Source of the DNA: an uncultured Bacteroidia bacterium
GTDB taxonomy: Bacteria; Bacteroidota; Bacteroidia; Bacteroidales; F082
Direction: 5' to 3'
Length of the DNA: 64,000 bases
Assembly: GCA_902800965.1 (NCBI GenBank)
Contig: CADCGK010000011.1
Span: 50,933-114,932, forward strand
In this document: positions 47,530-58,921 of the stretch, in pieces
How the letters are laid out: every line of letters starts with the position of its first letter
Numbering within the stretch: the stretch's first letter is position 1
Position numbers and translations under genes: made by a program
The notes under the pieces: generated by a model
Told to the model about the DNA's origin: nothing
Seen by the model: the letters and a program-made list of their open reading frames with translations, nothing else
Databases searched by the model: none

Positions 47530-49653
47530 ATGGCAAACGTCCCTGAAAATATGATCAACCTCAGCCTCACGCGTAATATCGGCATCATGGCTCACATCGA
47601 TGCTGGTAAGACGACGACGACGGAGCGTATCCTCTATTATACGGGGCGCAGCCATAAGATTGGTGAGGTTCATGACGGAGCTGCCACCATGGACTGGATG
47701 GTCCAGGAGCAGGAACGCGGAATCACCATCACTTCAGCTGCCACCACGGTGTTCTGGCACCTTAACAATGAGGCATATAAGATCAACATCATTGACACTC
47801 CCGGCCACGTTGATTTCACAGTAGAGGTGGAGCGCTCGCTCCGAGTCCTCGATGGCGCCATCGCCATCTTCTGTGCCGTCGGCGGAGTGGAGCCTCAGTC
47901 GGAAACCGTATGGCATCAGGCTAACAAGTACAAAGTGCCTCGCATCTGCTTTGTGAACAAGATGGACCGTGCCGGCGCCGATTTCTTCAAGGTTATCGAA
48001 GAGATTCGCGAGCGTCTGCACGCCAATCCCATCCCGCTTCAGCTTCCCATCGGCGTCGAAGACAGCTTCGTCGGCGTGGTTGACCTGCTGAAGAACAAGG
48101 CTTTTGTGTGGGACGAGGAAGACAACGGCTCTCATTTTGAAGAGGTTGCCATCCCTGATGACATGAAGGAAGAGGTTGCAAAATACCGCACCATGATCAT
48201 CGAGGGTGCCGCTGAGGACAATGAAGCCCTGTTCGAGAAATATATGGAAGATCCTGACAGCATCACGGAAGAAGAGTTGATCGCCCAGCTCCGCAAGGAG
48301 ACCCTGGAACTCAACATCTGCCCCGTGTTCTGCGGCGCTTCCTTCAAGAACAAGGGCGTCCAGATGCTTCTCGACGGTATCGTCAACTACCTTCCCAGTC
48401 CGTTGGATGTCGATCACGTGACCGGCATCAACCCCAAGACCGAGCAAGAGGAAATCCGCAAGGCTGACCCGAATGGGCCGTTCTGCGCACTGGCATTCAA
48501 GATTGCCACCGATCCTTTTGTCGGTCGTCTTTGTTTCTTCCGCGTCTATTCAGGCACACTGAAAGCCGGCGAAACGGTTTTGAACACTGGTACTGGCAAA
48601 CGCGAACGCATTGCCAAGATTCTCCAGATGCACGCCAACAAACAGAACCCGCTGGAGGAGATCTCCGCTGGTGACATTGGCGCTGCCGTGGGCTTCAAGA
48701 CCATCAGAACCGGCGATACTTTGACCGTCGAAAACAAGCCGCTGGTGCTTGAAAACATCAAGTTCCCTGATCCAGTGGTCAATGTCGCGATCGAGCCTAA
48801 GACAACTGCAGATATCGAAAAGATGGAAACCTCACTCGCCAAGTTGGTGGAAGAGGATCCCACTTTGTTCGTACACCTCGATGAAAACTCAGGACAGACC
48901 ATCCTGTCTGGTATGGGCGAATTGCACCTTGATATTATTATCGACCGTCTCAGAAGAGAATTTGGCGTTGAAGTCAACCAGGGTCGTCCACAGGTCGCAT
49001 ATAAGGAAACCTTTACACACACGATTCAGCACCGTGAAGTCTATAAAAAACAGACCGGTGGAAAAGGTAAATTTGCCGATATCGAGTTTACAATGGGTCC
49101 TGCTGACGAGGGTGTCGTCGGTTTGCAGTTTGTCGATGAAGTCAAGAATGGTGCCATCCCGCGCGAGTTCATTCCCGCCATCGAGAAAGGCTTTAAGGGA
49201 GCCGTCTCCAATGGTGTCCTGGCAGGTTTCCCTGTCGAAAGCGTCAAAGTCATCCTTACCGACGGTTCGTTCCACCCGGTGGATAGCGACGCCCTCTCGT
49301 TCGAGTCGTGCGCCCACATCGGTTTCAAGGAGGCAGGCCTCAAAGCTGGTCCAGTCTTGACGGAACCTATCATGCGAGTCGAGATTCATTGCCCTGACGA
49401 ATATATTGGTGATGTCACGGGCGATCTGAACAAGAAAAGATCCATACTGCGCGAAGTCAATGCCAACATAGGCTTCCAGGTCATCAAGGCAGACGTGCCG
49501 CTGGCTGAGATGTTCGGATACATCACAACCTTGCGTTCGATCACATCGGGCCACGCCACGTTCAACATGGAAATCAGCCATTACGCCCCGGTGCCTGAAG
49601 CTCTTGCCGACATTGTCATTAAAAAGGCAAAGGGATTATATTTCATCAATTAA
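47530..49653 (+). CDS. fusA: Elongation factor G
   Basis: 707 residues; GTPase that drives translocation. G1 [20 protein letters not shown]2 [12 protein letters not shown]3 [21 protein letters not shown]4 [10 protein letters not shown]. Domains II-V follow to KAKGLYFIN. Lies 21 bp after rpsG. As usual in Bacteroidota, tuf does not follow; rpsJ comes next. Confidence 0.98.
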   Translation: MANVPENMINLSLTRNIGIMAHIDAGKTTTTERILYYTGRSHKIGEVHDGAATMDWMVQEQERGITITSAATTVFWHLNNEAYKINIIDTPGHVDFTVEVERSLRVLDGAIAIFCAVGGVEPQSETVWHQANKYKVPRICFVNKMDRAGADFFKVIEEIRERLHANPIPLQLPIGVEDSFVGVVDLLKNKAFVWDEEDNGSHFEEVAIPDDMKEEVAKYRTMIIEGAAEDNEALFEKYMEDPDSITEEELIAQLRKETLELNICPVFCGASFKNKGVQMLLDGIVNYLPSPLDVDHVTGINPKTEQEEIRKADPNGPFCALAFKIATDPFVGRLCFFRVYSGTLKAGETVLNTGTGKRERIAKILQMHANKQNPLEEISAGDIGAAVGFKTIRTGDTLTVENKPLVLENIKFPDPVVNVAIEPKTTADIEKMETSLAKLVEEDPTLFVHLDENSGQTILSGMGELHLDIIIDRLRREFGVEVNQGRPQVAYKETFTHTIQHREVYKKQTGGKGKFADIEFTMGPADEGVVGLQFVDEVKNGAIPREFIPAIEKGFKGAVSNGVLAGFPVESVKVILTDGSFHPVDSDALSFESCAHIGFKEAGLKAGPVLTEPIMRVEIHCPDEYIGDVTGDLNKKRSILREVNANIGFQVIKADVPLAEMFGYITTLRSITSGHATFNMEISHYAPVPEALADIVIKKAKGLYFIN

Positions 49654-49683
49654 GAAAGACAAATCTTATAAATAATAATTATT

Positions 49684-49989
49684 GTGAGCCAGAGAATTAG
49701 AATTAAATTGAAGTCACACGATCATAACTTGGTTGACAAGTCAGCCCAGAAGATCGTGAACACTATTAAGTTGACTGGAGCTGTTGTCAGCGGTCCTATT
49801 CCGTTGCCGACCAACAAGAAGATCTACACTGTGCTGCGTTCAACTTTCGTTCACAAGAAATCGAGAGAACAGTTCGAGCTCTCCACCTACAAGCGTTTGC
49901 TCGACATCTACAACTCGACTTCCCAGACGATCGACGCACTGATGAAGCTGGAGCTCCCCAGTGGTGTGGAAGTAGAAATCAAATTGTAA
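49684..49989 (+). CDS. rpsJ: 30S ribosomal protein S10 (GTG start)
   Basis: 101 residues, [20 protein letters not shown] at the N-terminus and [36 protein letters not shown] at the end. No ATG fits the family start; GTG at 49684 does (preceded by ATT). First gene of the S10-type order. Confidence 0.96.
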   Translation: MSQRIRIKLKSHDHNLVDKSAQKIVNTIKLTGAVVSGPIPLPTNKKIYTVLRSTFVHKKSREQFELSTYKRLLDIYNSTSQTIDALMKLELPSGVEVEIKL

Positions 49990-50027
49990 AAAACCTATCT
50001 AGTACAAAAAATTAAAGCTAAGTAGCA

Positions 50028-50657
50028 ATGTCAGGATTACTAGGAAAAAAGATTGGGATGACAAGCATCTACGACGAGAGCGGTAAGATGATTCCGGTTA
50101 CGGTCATCGAGGCTGGTCCGTGTGTGGTCACCCAAGTCAGAACAGTTGAGAAAGACGGTTACAGCGCCATCCAGTTAGGTTTCGACGAGAAGAAGGTGAA
50201 GAACACCTCGAAGGCCGAGCAAGGTCACTTTGCCAAGGCCAACACGACTCCTAAGAAACTGGTGCGCGAGTTTTCACGTTTCGAAGAAGGCCACAGAAAA
50301 CAATTAGGCGAAACGTTAACCGTTGACGTCTTCATGGAAGGCGAATTTGTCGATGTCAGTGGCATCAGCAAAGGTAAAGGCTTCCAAGGCGTTGTGAAAC
50401 GTCATCACTTCAATGGCGTTGGTCAAGCAACTCACGGTCAGCACAACCGTTTGAGAAAACCGGGTTCCATCGGTGCCTGCGCTTATCCTTCGAGAGTTTT
50501 CAAAGGATTGCGTATGGGCGGTCAGATGGGTAACCATAGAGTTAAAGTTACGAACTTGCAGATCGTGAAGATTGATGCAAGTAAGAATTTGTTGGTGGTG
50601 AAGGGCGCTGTTCCGGGCCACAAGAATGGATATTTAATGATTGAGAGATGGAGTTAA
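50028..50657 (+). CDS. rplC: 50S ribosomal protein L3
   Basis: 209 residues. [35 protein letters not shown] and the glutamine-bearing [18 protein letters not shown] loop are diagnostic. Overlaps rplD by 10 bp. Confidence 0.98.
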   Translation: MSGLLGKKIGMTSIYDESGKMIPVTVIEAGPCVVTQVRTVEKDGYSAIQLGFDEKKVKNTSKAEQGHFAKANTTPKKLVREFSRFEEGHRKQLGETLTVDVFMEGEFVDVSGISKGKGFQGVVKRHHFNGVGQATHGQHNRLRKPGSIGACAYPSRVFKGLRMGGQMGNHRVKVTNLQIVKIDASKNLLVVKGAVPGHKNGYLMIERWS

Positions 50658-51274
50658 CAGTTTATAACATCAAAGGCGAAGACACCGGCCGTAAGGTCCA
50701 GCTGAATGACAACATTTACGCTATCGAACCTAACGAGCATGTCATGTATCTGGCAGTGAAACAATATCTCGCTGACCAGCGTCAGGGAACTCACAAGTCC
50801 AAGGAACGCAGCGAACTCTCCGGCAGCACCCGCAAACTCTTCCGTCAGAAGGGTACCGGCGGTGCCCGTCGTGGTGACATCAACTCTCCTTTGCTGAGAG
50901 GCGGTGCCCGCGTGTTCGGCCCCAAACCCCGCGACTATAGTTTCAAACTGAATAAGAAGGTCAAGGCGCTGGCCCGTAGATCAGCCCTCACCTGCAAGGT
51001 CAACGACAATGAAATCATCGTCGTCGAAGACTTCACGTTCGATACCATCAAGACCAAACAGATGGTCAACATCCTGGACAACTTCAAGGTCAATGGAATG
51101 AGAAACATGTTCGTGTTTACCGAACCTAACCGCAATGTGGTGCTTTCTGCTCGCAACATTCAGCGCACAGATGTGGTTCTGGCTCGTAACCTGAACACAT
51201 ACGATATTCTGAATGCCAAGAGGATCTTCATCACCGAAAGTGCTCTGAAGCCAATCGACGAGATTCTTGGATAA
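50648..51274 (+). CDS. rplD: 50S ribosomal protein L4
   Basis: 208 residues. [19 protein letters not shown], the tunnel loop with [20 protein letters not shown] and [15 protein letters not shown] identify L4. It starts 10 bp inside rplC, implying coupled translation. E. coli L4 represses the S10 operon; whether this happens here is unknown. Confidence 0.97.
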   Translation: MELTVYNIKGEDTGRKVQLNDNIYAIEPNEHVMYLAVKQYLADQRQGTHKSKERSELSGSTRKLFRQKGTGGARRGDINSPLLRGGARVFGPKPRDYSFKLNKKVKALARRSALTCKVNDNEIIVVEDFTFDTIKTKQMVNILDNFKVNGMRNMFVFTEPNRNVVLSARNIQRTDVVLARNLNTYDILNAKRIFITESALKPIDEILG

Positions 51275-51300
51275 TGTTTAACTTTTAAAAAGGAAAAGAG

Positions 51301-51591
51301 ATGATTATCATTAAGAAACCCGTCATTACTGAGAAGATGACCGCAATAAGCGAAAAGCTTAACCGCTATGCATTCATCGTTGACAAGCGTGCCAACAAAC
51401 TTCAGATCAAGAAGGCCGTTGAGGACATCTACGGTGTGAAGGTTGTCGCCGTCAACACGATGAATTACGAAGGAAAGTCGAAGTCACGTTACACCAAGAG
51501 TGGCGTCATTACTGGTAAGGCCAGTGACACCAAGAAGGCTGTTGTGACCTTGGCTGAAGGTGAAACAATTGACTTTTTTAGCAGTATCTGA
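51301..51591 (+). CDS. rplW: 50S ribosomal protein L23
   Basis: 96 residues at the tunnel exit, docking site for trigger factor and [23 protein letters not shown] and [20 protein letters not shown] are typical. A purine-rich AAAAGGAAAAGAG lies before the ATG. Confidence 0.96.
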   Translation: MIIIKKPVITEKMTAISEKLNRYAFIVDKRANKLQIKKAVEDIYGVKVVAVNTMNYEGKSKSRYTKSGVITGKASDTKKAVVTLAEGETIDFFSSI

Positions 51592-51593
51592 AA

Positions 51594-52418
51594 ATGGCTT
51601 TAAAGAAATATAAACCTACGACACCAGGTCAGCGTTTCAAGGTATTGAGCGCATTTGACGAGATCACGACCGACAAACCTGAAAAGTCATTGCTTGCTCC
51701 TATGAAGAGCACAGGTGGTCGTAACTCCAGTGGTAAAATGACTGTTCGCTACAGAGGTGGTGGACACAAACAGAAATACAGAATCATCGACTTCAAGCGC
51801 GACAAGGACGGCGTTCCGGGTATCGTCAAGACTATCGAATACGATCCGAACCGCACCGCACGTATCGCCTTGGTGTTCTACAAGGACGGCGAGAAGCGTT
51901 ACATCATCGCTCCTGCTGGCTTGAAAGTCGGTCAGGAAATCATCAGCGGCAAGGGCGTCCAGCCGAACGTCGGCAACACCTTGTTCCTGAGCGAGGTTCC
52001 ATTCGGTACTATTATTCATAACATCGAGTTGCGTCCTGGTCAGGGTGCCAAGATGGCAAGAAGCGCCGGCAGCTATGCACAGCTGATGTCGCGTGAAGGC
52101 AAATATGCCATCCTCCGCATGCCTTCTGGTGAAACTCGTATGATTCTCCAAGCTTGCAAAGCTACGATCGGTTCTGTCTCCAACGGAGACCACAACCTCG
52201 AGAAGTCAGGTAAGGCTGGCCGCAGCCGCTGGTTGGGCCGCCGTCCTCACAACCGTGGTGTTGTCATGAACCCTGTCGATCACCCGATGGGTGGTGGCGA
52301 AGGCCGTGCCTCCGGTGGTCACCCACGTTCACGCAAGGGCTTGCCGGCAAAGGGTTACAAGACCCGCTCGCCAAAGGCAGCTTCAAGCAAGTACATCATC
52401 GAAAGAAGAAAGAAGTAA
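51594..52418 (+). CDS. rplB: 50S ribosomal protein L2
   Basis: 274 residues; needed for subunit joining and peptidyl transfer. [11 protein letters not shown], the basic [19 protein letters not shown] and [20 protein letters not shown] (with the conserved His of the peptidyl-transferase region) are clear. Starts 2 bp after rplW. Confidence 0.98.
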   Translation: MALKKYKPTTPGQRFKVLSAFDEITTDKPEKSLLAPMKSTGGRNSSGKMTVRYRGGGHKQKYRIIDFKRDKDGVPGIVKTIEYDPNRTARIALVFYKDGEKRYIIAPAGLKVGQEIISGKGVQPNVGNTLFLSEVPFGTIIHNIELRPGQGAKMARSAGSYAQLMSREGKYAILRMPSGETRMILQACKATIGSVSNGDHNLEKSGKAGRSRWLGRRPHNRGVVMNPVDHPMGGGEGRASGGHPRSRKGLPAKGYKTRSPKAASSKYIIERRKK

Positions 52419-52442
52419 TCATCAGGAAAATCGCATAAAACT

Positions 52443-52721
52443 ATGAGTAGATCATTAAAAAAAGGCCCGTACATCCACTACAAACTCTATCAGAGAGTGA
52501 TGGAAAACGTTGAAAGCGGCAAGAAGACCGTGATCAAGACTTGGTCAAGAGCATCCATGATTTCTCCTGATTTCGTCGGACAGACCATCGCCGTCCACAA
52601 TGGCAACAAGTTCATCCCGGTCTATGTGACTGAGAACATGGTTGGCCACAAACTCGGCGAGTTCGCCCCGACCCGTATCTTCAGAGGTCATGCTGGTAAT
52701 AAAGATAAAGGTAACAAGTAA
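52443..52721 (+). CDS. rpsS: 30S ribosomal protein S19
   Basis: 92 residues. [15 protein letters not shown] and the conserved [20 protein letters not shown] identify S19 in the 30S head. Confidence 0.97.
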   Translation: MSRSLKKGPYIHYKLYQRVMENVESGKKTVIKTWSRASMISPDFVGQTIAVHNGNKFIPVYVTENMVGHKLGEFAPTRIFRGHAGNKDKGNK

Positions 52722-52725
52722 TATT

Positions 52726-52732
52726 AGGAGGT
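52726..52732 (+). promoter_or_regulatory. Strong Shine-Dalgarno (AGGAGGT) before rplV
   Basis: TTAGGAGGTAACAATG: a full AGGAGGT, 4 bases before the ATG. Other starts in this window mostly lack a Shine-Dalgarno, as expected in Bacteroidota. Confidence 0.75.
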
Positions 52733-52736
52733 AACA

Positions 52737-53144
52737 ATGGGAGCTAGAAAACACAACAGAGCTGAAGCTATCAAGGAAGCTCGTAAATCAGTAGCCATCG
52801 CCCATCTGAACAACGTGCCGACGTCTCCTTACAAGATGCGTCTCGTGGCCGACATGATCAGAGGTATGAAGGTGGAGCTTGCACTGCATGCCTTGCAATA
52901 TTCAACCAAGGAAGCTTCGAACAAAGTCTATAAACTGCTTCGTTCGGCAATCGCTAACTGGGAAGCCAAGAATGAAGGAAAACGCGTTGAGGACAGCAAC
53001 CTTTACGTCAAAGAGATCTGGGTCGATGAAGGCCGTACGCTGAAGCGCATCCAGGCTGCCCCTCACGGACGTGCATTCCACATCCGCAAGCGTTCGAATC
53101 ATGTTACTATTATTGTGGACAGCAGAATAGCTAAGGAAGAATAA
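52737..53144 (+). CDS. rplV: 50S ribosomal protein L22
   Basis: 135 residues, lining the exit tunnel. [36 protein letters not shown] and the loop [20 protein letters not shown] are family hallmarks. The only gene of the cluster with a perfect Shine-Dalgarno. Confidence 0.97.
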   Translation: MGARKHNRAEAIKEARKSVAIAHLNNVPTSPYKMRLVADMIRGMKVELALHALQYSTKEASNKVYKLLRSAIANWEAKNEGKRVEDSNLYVKEIWVDEGRTLKRIQAAPHGRAFHIRKRSNHVTIIVDSRIAKEE

Positions 53145-53166
53145 ATTGAATAATTAGATAAGTAAA

Positions 53167-53892
53167 ATGGGACAAAAAACTAATCCTATAGGTCTTAGAT
53201 TGGGAATCATCAAAGGATGGGATTCCAATTGGTATGGCGGAAAAGACTTTTCAGCCAAGCTCGTTGAGGACGACAAGATCCGCAAGTATCTGAACGCCCG
53301 TCTCGGCAAAGCTGGTATCTCAAAGATCGCCATCGAACGTTCCTTGAAGTATGTCACCATCACCATCTTCACTGCCCGTCCGGGTATGATCATCGGTAAA
53401 GGTGGCGAGGAAGTTGACAAGCTGAAGAAAGAGCTCGTCAAACTCACCGGCAAGGAAGTGCAAATCAACATCAACGAGATCAAGAGACCTGAACTCGATG
53501 CTTTCATCGTGGCAAGCTCAATCGCCAAACAAATCGAAGGCCGTGTGTCATACCGCCGCGCCATCAAGACCGCTTCTGCAGGCACCATGAGAATTGGCGC
53601 CGAGGGCATCAAGATCTTGATCTCCGGTCGTGTTGGCGGCGCTGAAATCGCACGTTCTGAATCCTACAAGGAAGGCCGTATCCCGCTGCATACCCTGCGC
53701 GCCGATATCGACTACTCCTTGGTTGAGGCTCACACCTCTTACGGCCGCCTCGGCATCAAGGTGTGGATCTGCAAAGGTGAAATCTATGGTAAGCCAGAAC
53801 TGGTTCCGACAAGCGTCAACAGCCAGGCCAAGCGCCCCGCTGCTGCCAAACCCGCCGGTGCTCCACGTCGTGGCAATGGAAAACGTAAATAA
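53167..53892 (+). CDS. rpsC: 30S ribosomal protein S3
   Basis: 241 residues; forms the mRNA entry site. [22 protein letters not shown]-domain [20 protein letters not shown] and [16 protein letters not shown] are diagnostic. The tail is Ala/Pro/Arg-rich ([19 protein letters not shown]). Confidence 0.97.
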   Translation: MGQKTNPIGLRLGIIKGWDSNWYGGKDFSAKLVEDDKIRKYLNARLGKAGISKIAIERSLKYVTITIFTARPGMIIGKGGEEVDKLKKELVKLTGKEVQININEIKRPELDAFIVASSIAKQIEGRVSYRRAIKTASAGTMRIGAEGIKILISGRVGGAEIARSESYKEGRIPLHTLRADIDYSLVEAHTSYGRLGIKVWICKGEIYGKPELVPTSVNSQAKRPAAAKPAGAPRRGNGKRK

Positions 53893-53922
53893 TTTTTTGT
53901 GAACTTTAAAAGTTAAGTAACG

Positions 53923-54342
53923 ATGTTACAACCGAAAAGACAAAAATTCAGAAGACCCCAAAAAGGTAAGATGAAAGGCAACGCTTTCCGTGGCCACGAG
54001 TTAGCTTTTGGATCTTTTGGAATCAAGACACTGGAAGAGGCTCTGATCACGGCTCGCCAAATCGAAGCCGCCCGTCAAGCCGTCACACGTTATATGAAAC
54101 GTGAAGGACAGATCTGGATCCGCATCTATCCCGACAAACCCATCACCAAGAAGCCTTTGGACGTCCGTATGGGTAAAGGTAAGGGTGATCCGGAGTACTT
54201 TGTAGCTCGCGTTACCCCCGGTCACATGCTGTTTGAAGCTGATGGTGTGCCGTTGGCAATTGCCAAGGAAGCTCTCCGCCTCGCAGCTCAGAAACTGCCG
54301 GTAACGACGAAGTTTGTGGTAAGAAGAGATTACGTCGAATAA
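53923..54342 (+). CDS. rplP: 50S ribosomal protein L16
   Basis: 139 residues near the A site. [39 protein letters not shown] and [20 protein letters not shown] are typical. Confidence 0.97.
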   Translation: MLQPKRQKFRRPQKGKMKGNAFRGHELAFGSFGIKTLEEALITARQIEAARQAVTRYMKREGQIWIRIYPDKPITKKPLDVRMGKGKGDPEYFVARVTPGHMLFEADGVPLAIAKEALRLAAQKLPVTTKFVVRRDYVE

Positions 54343-54359
54343 TTAAGTTGGAATAAGAA

Positions 54360-54560
54360 ATGAAAAAAGAATCATTAAGAGATTTGAGCGTCGCCGATCT
54401 GAACGAACGTTTGGAACAGAGCCGCGAACAGCTGGTGAAGATGAACCTCAACCACGCTGCCTCCCCACTGGAGAACCCGAATTTGATTCGCGCCACGCGC
54501 AAGAACATTGCCCGTATTCTGACTGAATTGAGAAGACGCGAACTCGAAGGTAGTAAATAA
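54360..54560 (+). CDS. rpmC: 50S ribosomal protein L29
   Basis: 66 residues, two helices at the tunnel exit: [20 protein letters not shown] and [20 protein letters not shown]. Confidence 0.95.
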   Translation: MKKESLRDLSVADLNERLEQSREQLVKMNLNHAASPLENPNLIRATRKNIARILTELRRRELEGSK

Positions 54561-54579
54561 CTTTAAACGACGAATACAA

Positions 54580-54840
54580 ATGGAAGAAACTAGAAATTTG
54601 AGAAAAGAGAGAATCGGCGTGGTTGTCAGCAATAAGATGGACAAATCCATCGTCGTGGAGATCGAACGTCGTGAAAAGCACCCGATCTACGGTAAGTTTA
54701 TCAAGAAAACGAACCGTTTTATGGCTCATGATGAGAAGAATGAATGCAACATCGGTGACACCGTGCGCATCATGGAAACCCGTCCTATGAGCAAAAGAAA
54801 ATGTTGGAGATTAGTAGAAATTATCGAAAGGGCTAAGTAA
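54580..54840 (+). CDS. rpsQ: 30S ribosomal protein S17
   Basis: 86 residues, OB-fold primary binder of 16S r[43 protein letters not shown] and [15 protein letters not shown]. Confidence 0.97.
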   Translation: MEETRNLRKERIGVVVSNKMDKSIVVEIERREKHPIYGKFIKKTNRFMAHDEKNECNIGDTVRIMETRPMSKRKCWRLVEIIERAK

Positions 54841-54841
54841 T

Positions 54842-55210
54842 ATGATACAACAGGAAACCAGACTCGCAGTAGCTGACAATAGCGGTGCAAAAGAAGTCCT
54901 CTGCATCAGAGTGTTAGGCGGAACCAAGAAGCGTTACGCCCACACAGGCGACATTATCGTCGTCACCGTGAAAAGCGCCATCCCAAGCGGTAACATCAAG
55001 AAAGGTACCGTTTCAAAGGCAGTCGTAGTCCGTACTAAAAAGGAAACCCGTCGCGCCGACGGTTCCTACATCCGCTTCGATGACAATGCCTGCGTTCTTC
55101 TGAACAACGCCGGTGAACTCGTCGGAACCCGTATCTTTGGTCCCGTTGCCAGAGAGTTGCGTGAAAAGCAGTTTATGAAAATAGTTTCACTTGCTCCAGA
55201 AGTGTTGTAA
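54842..55210 (+). CDS. rplN: 50S ribosomal protein L14
   Basis: 122 residues: [40 protein letters not shown] and [20 protein letters not shown]. Starts 1 bp after rpsQ. Confidence 0.98.
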   Translation: MIQQETRLAVADNSGAKEVLCIRVLGGTKKRYAHTGDIIVVTVKSAIPSGNIKKGTVSKAVVVRTKKETRRADGSYIRFDDNACVLLNNAGELVGTRIFGPVARELREKQFMKIVSLAPEVL

Positions 55211-55222
55211 TTTAAAATTGAA

Positions 55223-55546
55223 ATGACTATGAAATTACATGTTAAGAAAGGCGACACTGTCCTGGTACTTTCAGGCAATGACAAAGGCAAGCAAGGCAAA
55301 GTGATGAGCGTTGACAGAAAGTCTCAAAGAGCCATCGTTGAAGGCGTGAGAATCATCTCCAAGCACACTCGTCCCAACGCTGAACACCCCCAAGGCGGCA
55401 TCATCAAGCAGGAAGCCCCCATCCACATCTCCAACCTCATGGTAGTCGATAACAGCGGCAAGCCCACGAGAGTCGGACGTAAATTAGATGAAAAATCAGG
55501 TAAATTAGTCCGTTATTCAAAGAAAACCGGAGAAATAATCAAGTAA
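55223..55546 (+). CDS. rplX: 50S ribosomal protein L24
   Basis: 107 residues (105 from the second ATG at 55229). [20 protein letters not shown] is the KOW motif; [20 protein letters not shown] is the conserved loop. Assembly initiator of the 50S subunit. Confidence 0.96.
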   Translation: MTMKLHVKKGDTVLVLSGNDKGKQGKVMSVDRKSQRAIVEGVRIISKHTRPNAEHPQGGIIKQEAPIHISNLMVVDNSGKPTRVGRKLDEKSGKLVRYSKKTGEIIK

Positions 55547-55547
55547 G

Positions 55548-56105
55548 ATGAACTATCAACCCAGACTTAGAACTCAATACAAGAGTGAAATCGTGCCTGC
55601 ATTGATGGAAGAATTCCAGTATAAGAGCGTGATGCAGGTTCCACGGCTTTTGAAAATTTCACTCAATCAGGGTATCGGTGCTGCCTTGGCAGACAAGAAA
55701 CTGATTGATTATGGTGTAGAGGAAATGAGTGCTATCACCGGTCAGAAAGCCGTTCCGACTATCTCAAGACACGACGTCAGTAACTTCAAACTGCGTCGCG
55801 GCAACCCGATTGGCGTTCACGTTACACTGCGCGGTGACAAGATGTACGAATTCCTCGAACGTCTGGTCTGCGTCGCACTCCCACGTGTCCGCGACTTCCG
55901 TGGTATCAACGACAAAGGCTTCGATGGCCGTGGCAACTACAGTTTCGGTATCACCGAACAGATTATCTTCCCGGAAATCGACATTGAAAAGGTCAACCAT
56001 ATCAATGGTATGAACATCACCTTCGTCACTTCAGCCAATACTGATCAAGAGGCTTTGGCTTTGTTGAAACATTTTGGTCTTCCTTTTAAAAATCAAAAAA
56101 AGTAA
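55548..56105 (+). CDS. rplE: 50S ribosomal protein L5
   Basis: 185 residues, 5S rRNA binder: [40 protein letters not shown] and [20 protein letters not shown]. Confidence 0.97.
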   Translation: MNYQPRLRTQYKSEIVPALMEEFQYKSVMQVPRLLKISLNQGIGAALADKKLIDYGVEEMSAITGQKAVPTISRHDVSNFKLRRGNPIGVHVTLRGDKMYEFLERLVCVALPRVRDFRGINDKGFDGRGNYSFGITEQIIFPEIDIEKVNHINGMNITFVTSANTDQEALALLKHFGLPFKNQKK

Positions 56106-56108
56106 ACC

Positions 56109-56378
56109 ATGGCAAAAGAGTCAATGAAAGCGCGTGAGCGCAAAAGAGCACAAATGGTCGCTAAATATGCCGCCAAACGTGCAGCCTTGAAAGCAGCTGG
56201 CGATTATGAAGCATTGCAGAAACTGCCGAAGAACGCTTCCCCAGTCCGCCTCCACAACCGCTGCCAACTCACTGGCCGTCCAAAAGGCTATATGAGACAG
56301 TTCGGTATCTCACGTATCAATTTCCGTGAAATGGCACTGAAGGGCTTGATCCCAGGCGTAAAGAAAGCTAGTTGGTAA
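56109..56378 (+). CDS. rpsN: 30S ribosomal protein S14, long zinc-free form
   Basis: 89 residues: [20 protein letters not shown] and [20 protein letters not shown]. The CxxC pairs of zinc-binding S14 are absent; the long form is the usual one here. Confidence 0.97.
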   Translation: MAKESMKARERKRAQMVAKYAAKRAALKAAGDYEALQKLPKNASPVRLHNRCQLTGRPKGYMRQFGISRINFREMALKGLIPGVKKASW

Positions 56379-56397
56379 TCATTAAAATTAGAAGAAG

Positions 56398-56802
56398 ATG
56401 TACACAGACCCTATAGCAGATTATTTGACCCGCATCCGCAATGCCGTCAATGCAAAGCATAGAATCGTTGAAATCCCCGCTTCGAACCTCAAGAAGGCTA
56501 TGACCAAGATCCTCTTCGAGAAAGGCTATATCCTCAACTATAAATTCGAAGAAGGTGAGAAGAAGTCACAGAACGTCATTAAGATCGCTCTTAAGTACCA
56601 TCCTGTGACCAAGATCCCGGCCATCTCCACCATCGACCGCGTCTCGCGTCCTGGTTTGAGAAAGTATGCCGACAGTGAAAACTTGCCGCGTGTGATGAAC
56701 GGACTCGGCATCGCCATCATCTCCACCTCACAGGGTGTGATGACCGACAAAGAAGCCCGCAAACTCCACATCGGTGGCGAAGTGTTGTGTTATGTTAGCT
56801 AA
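56398..56802 (+). CDS. rpsH: 30S ribosomal protein S8
   Basis: 134 residues: [40 protein letters not shown] and the C-terminal [20 protein letters not shown]. In E. coli S8 represses the spc operon by binding its mRNA. Confidence 0.97.
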   Translation: MYTDPIADYLTRIRNAVNAKHRIVEIPASNLKKAMTKILFEKGYILNYKFEEGEKKSQNVIKIALKYHPVTKIPAISTIDRVSRPGLRKYADSENLPRVMNGLGIAIISTSQGVMTDKEARKLHIGGEVLCYVS

Positions 56803-56825
56803 TCAAAGGAAAGGAGATTGGAATT

Positions 56826-57383
56826 ATGTCAAGAATAGGTAAAATGCCCATCGCCATTCCCGCTGGCGTAACGGTCAACATCGATGACAAAGAACATGTC
56901 ATCACCGTCAAAGGTAAATTAGGTGAACTCTCCCAGAAGTATTCCGACCATGTGGTCCTCGAAGTCGAAGGTGACCAACTCCATGTCAAACCGAATGAGG
57001 CTATCGCCGAAGCCGGTGCCAAACACGGACTCTATCGCGCTTTGATCCACAACATGGTGAAGGGTGTCAGCGAGGGATTCGAAACCGTTCAGGAATTTGT
57101 CGGTGTCGGCTACAAAGCCGAAGCCAAAGGACAAATCCTCGAGATGGCTCTCGGTTACTCACACACCATCTTCATGGAAATGCCTCCGGAGATCAAAATC
57201 GAAACCATCAACGAGAGAGGTAAGAACCCCATCTTGAAGATGCGTTCATACGACAAACAACTTCTTGGTCAGGTGGCCGCAAAGATCCGCTCAATGCGTA
57301 AGCCTGAACCTTATAAGGGTAAGGGTATTAAGTTCCAGGATGAAGTCCTGAGACGTAAGGCAGGTAAAGCTGCTGGTAAGTAA
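56826..57383 (+). CDS. rplF: 50S ribosomal protein L6
   Basis: 185 residues: MSRIGKMPIAIPAGVTVNID and FVGVGYKAEAKGQILEMALG, ending RKPEPYKGKGIKFQDE. A Shine-Dalgarno-like AAAGGAGA lies about 7 bp before the ATG. Confidence 0.97.
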   Translation: MSRIGKMPIAIPAGVTVNIDDKEHVITVKGKLGELSQKYSDHVVLEVEGDQLHVKPNEAIAEAGAKHGLYRALIHNMVKGVSEGFETVQEFVGVGYKAEAKGQILEMALGYSHTIFMEMPPEIKIETINERGKNPILKMRSYDKQLLGQVAAKIRSMRKPEPYKGKGIKFQDEVLRRKAGKAAGK

Positions 57384-57413
57384 TCATTAAATTAAAATTA
57401 ATACCTCAGTAAG

Positions 57414-57770
57414 ATGGCAATTAATAAAGAAGAAAGAAGACAGAACATTAAGAAGAGAATCCGCAGGAAAATCTCCGGCACCGCCGCCAGACCCCGCATG
57501 TCTGTCTTCAGAAGCAACAAGCAGATTTATGTGCAGCTGATTGACGACGAAGTCGGCAAAACCCTCGCTGCAGCTAGTTCCCGTGAAAACGGAATCGAAA
57601 ACGAAAAGATCACGAAGATCGAACAAGCCGCTAAAGTCGGCGCTCTGATCGCTGAAAAGGCCAAGGCCGCCGGTATCGAAACCGTCGTGTTCGACCGTAA
57701 TGGTTATTTGTATCATGGTAGAGTGAAATCGCTGGCCGATGCAGCTCGTAATGGAGGACTTAAATTCTAA
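57414..57770 (+). CDS. rplR: 50S ribosomal protein L18
   Basis: 118 residues, 5S rRNA binder: [37 protein letters not shown] and [20 protein letters not shown]. Confidence 0.97.
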   Translation: MAINKEERRQNIKKRIRRKISGTAARPRMSVFRSNKQIYVQLIDDEVGKTLAAASSRENGIENEKITKIEQAAKVGALIAEKAKAAGIETVVFDRNGYLYHGRVKSLADAARNGGLKF

Positions 57771-57776
57771 TTGGTT

Positions 57777-58250
57777 ATGGCAGAAGTTAATGTAAAAAGA
57801 GTAAAGTCTAGCGAAATCGAGTTCAAAGAACGTCTCGTTAGCATCAACCGCGTCACCAAGGTGACCAAAGGTGGTGGCGTTGTCGGTTACGGTCTCGGTA
57901 AGGCCAAGGAAGCCACCGCAGCCATCCAGAAGGGCATCGACGATGCCAAAAAGAACCTCGTTAAGGTTCCTGTTCTGAACGGCACACTGCCTCACGAACA
58001 GTACGGCAAGTACAGCGGCGCTTACGTCTATATCCAACCCGCTACTCCTGGTACCGGCGTTATCGCTGGCGGTGCCATGCGTGCTGTCTTGGAAAGCGTT
58101 GGCGTGAAGAACGTGATGGCTAAGTCAAAAGGCTCTTCCAACCCTCACTCGGTGGTGAAGGCTACTTTCGATGCACTCACCAAGATGCGTGACGCCTATA
58201 CCGTCGCCCAATTGAGAGGTGTGGACCTGGATACTGTGTTTAACGGATAA
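57777..58250 (+). CDS. rpsE: 30S ribosomal protein S5
   Basis: 157 residues from ATG 57777 (a TTG two codons earlier is in frame but not needed). [20 protein letters not shown] and [19 protein letters not shown] [20 protein letters not shown] identify S5, a fidelity protein. Confidence 0.97.
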   Translation: MAEVNVKRVKSSEIEFKERLVSINRVTKVTKGGGVVGYGLGKAKEATAAIQKGIDDAKKNLVKVPVLNGTLPHEQYGKYSGAYVYIQPATPGTGVIAGGAMRAVLESVGVKNVMAKSKGSSNPHSVVKATFDALTKMRDAYTVAQLRGVDLDTVFNG

Positions 58251-58263
58251 AACTTTTGAAACG

Positions 58264-58446
58264 ATGAAAAAAGTTAGAATCACCCAAATCAGAAGTGGTA
58301 TCGGAAGACCACAAGATCAAAAGGACACCTTGAAATCTCTCGGCCTGAGAAAGATGCACCAGTCAGCTGAGGTTGACATGGACAATCCAAGCCAGGCTGG
58401 CATGGTGAACAAGGTGGCTCACCTTCTTAAGATCGAAGAAATTTAA
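58264..58446 (+). CDS. rpmD: 50S ribosomal protein L30
   Basis: 60 residues: [20 protein letters not shown] and [16 protein letters not shown]. Start fixed by the family; the longer frame overlaps rpsE. Confidence 0.96.
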   Translation: MKKVRITQIRSGIGRPQDQKDTLKSLGLRKMHQSAEVDMDNPSQAGMVNKVAHLLKIEEI

Positions 58447-58472
58447 TTGTTGAACTAATAAATCTGCATAAT

Positions 58473-58916
58473 ATGGATTTAAGTAATCTCAAACCAGCAA
58501 AAGGTTCTGTAAAGAACAAGACAAGAAAAGGCCGTGGCCAAGGTTCGGGAAAAGGCGGAACTTCAACACGTGGTCATAAAGGTGCTCAGGCCCGCTCAGG
58601 TGCCAAACGTAAGATTGGCTTCGAAGGCGGTCAAATGCCTCTGCAGCGTATTGTCCCCAAGTTCGGTTTCACCAACCCCAACCGTGTGGAATACTGCCCT
58701 GTCAACCTCTCCACTTTGCAGAAACTTGCTGAAAACGGTATCGCTGTCATCACGCCAGAGGTGCTCGTTGAAAACGGTGTCGTCCATAGCAAGGAACTCG
58801 TCAAGATTCTTGCCAAGGGCGAACTGACTGCTAAACTGGAAGTCAAAGCTAATGCATTTTCCGCTAAGGCTCAGCAAGCCATTGAGGCTGCCGGCGGCAC
58901 TTGCGAAAAAATCTGA
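58473..58916 (+). CDS. rplO: 50S ribosomal protein L15
   Basis: 147 residues: the Gly/Lys-rich N-terminus KNKTRKGRGQGSGKGGTSTR and GFEGGQMPLQRIVPKFGF are diagnostic. Confidence 0.97.
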   Translation: MDLSNLKPAKGSVKNKTRKGRGQGSGKGGTSTRGHKGAQARSGAKRKIGFEGGQMPLQRIVPKFGFTNPNRVEYCPVNLSTLQKLAENGIAVITPEVLVENGVVHSKELVKILAKGELTAKLEVKANAFSAKAQQAIEAAGGTCEKI

Positions 58917-58921
58917 TAGCT

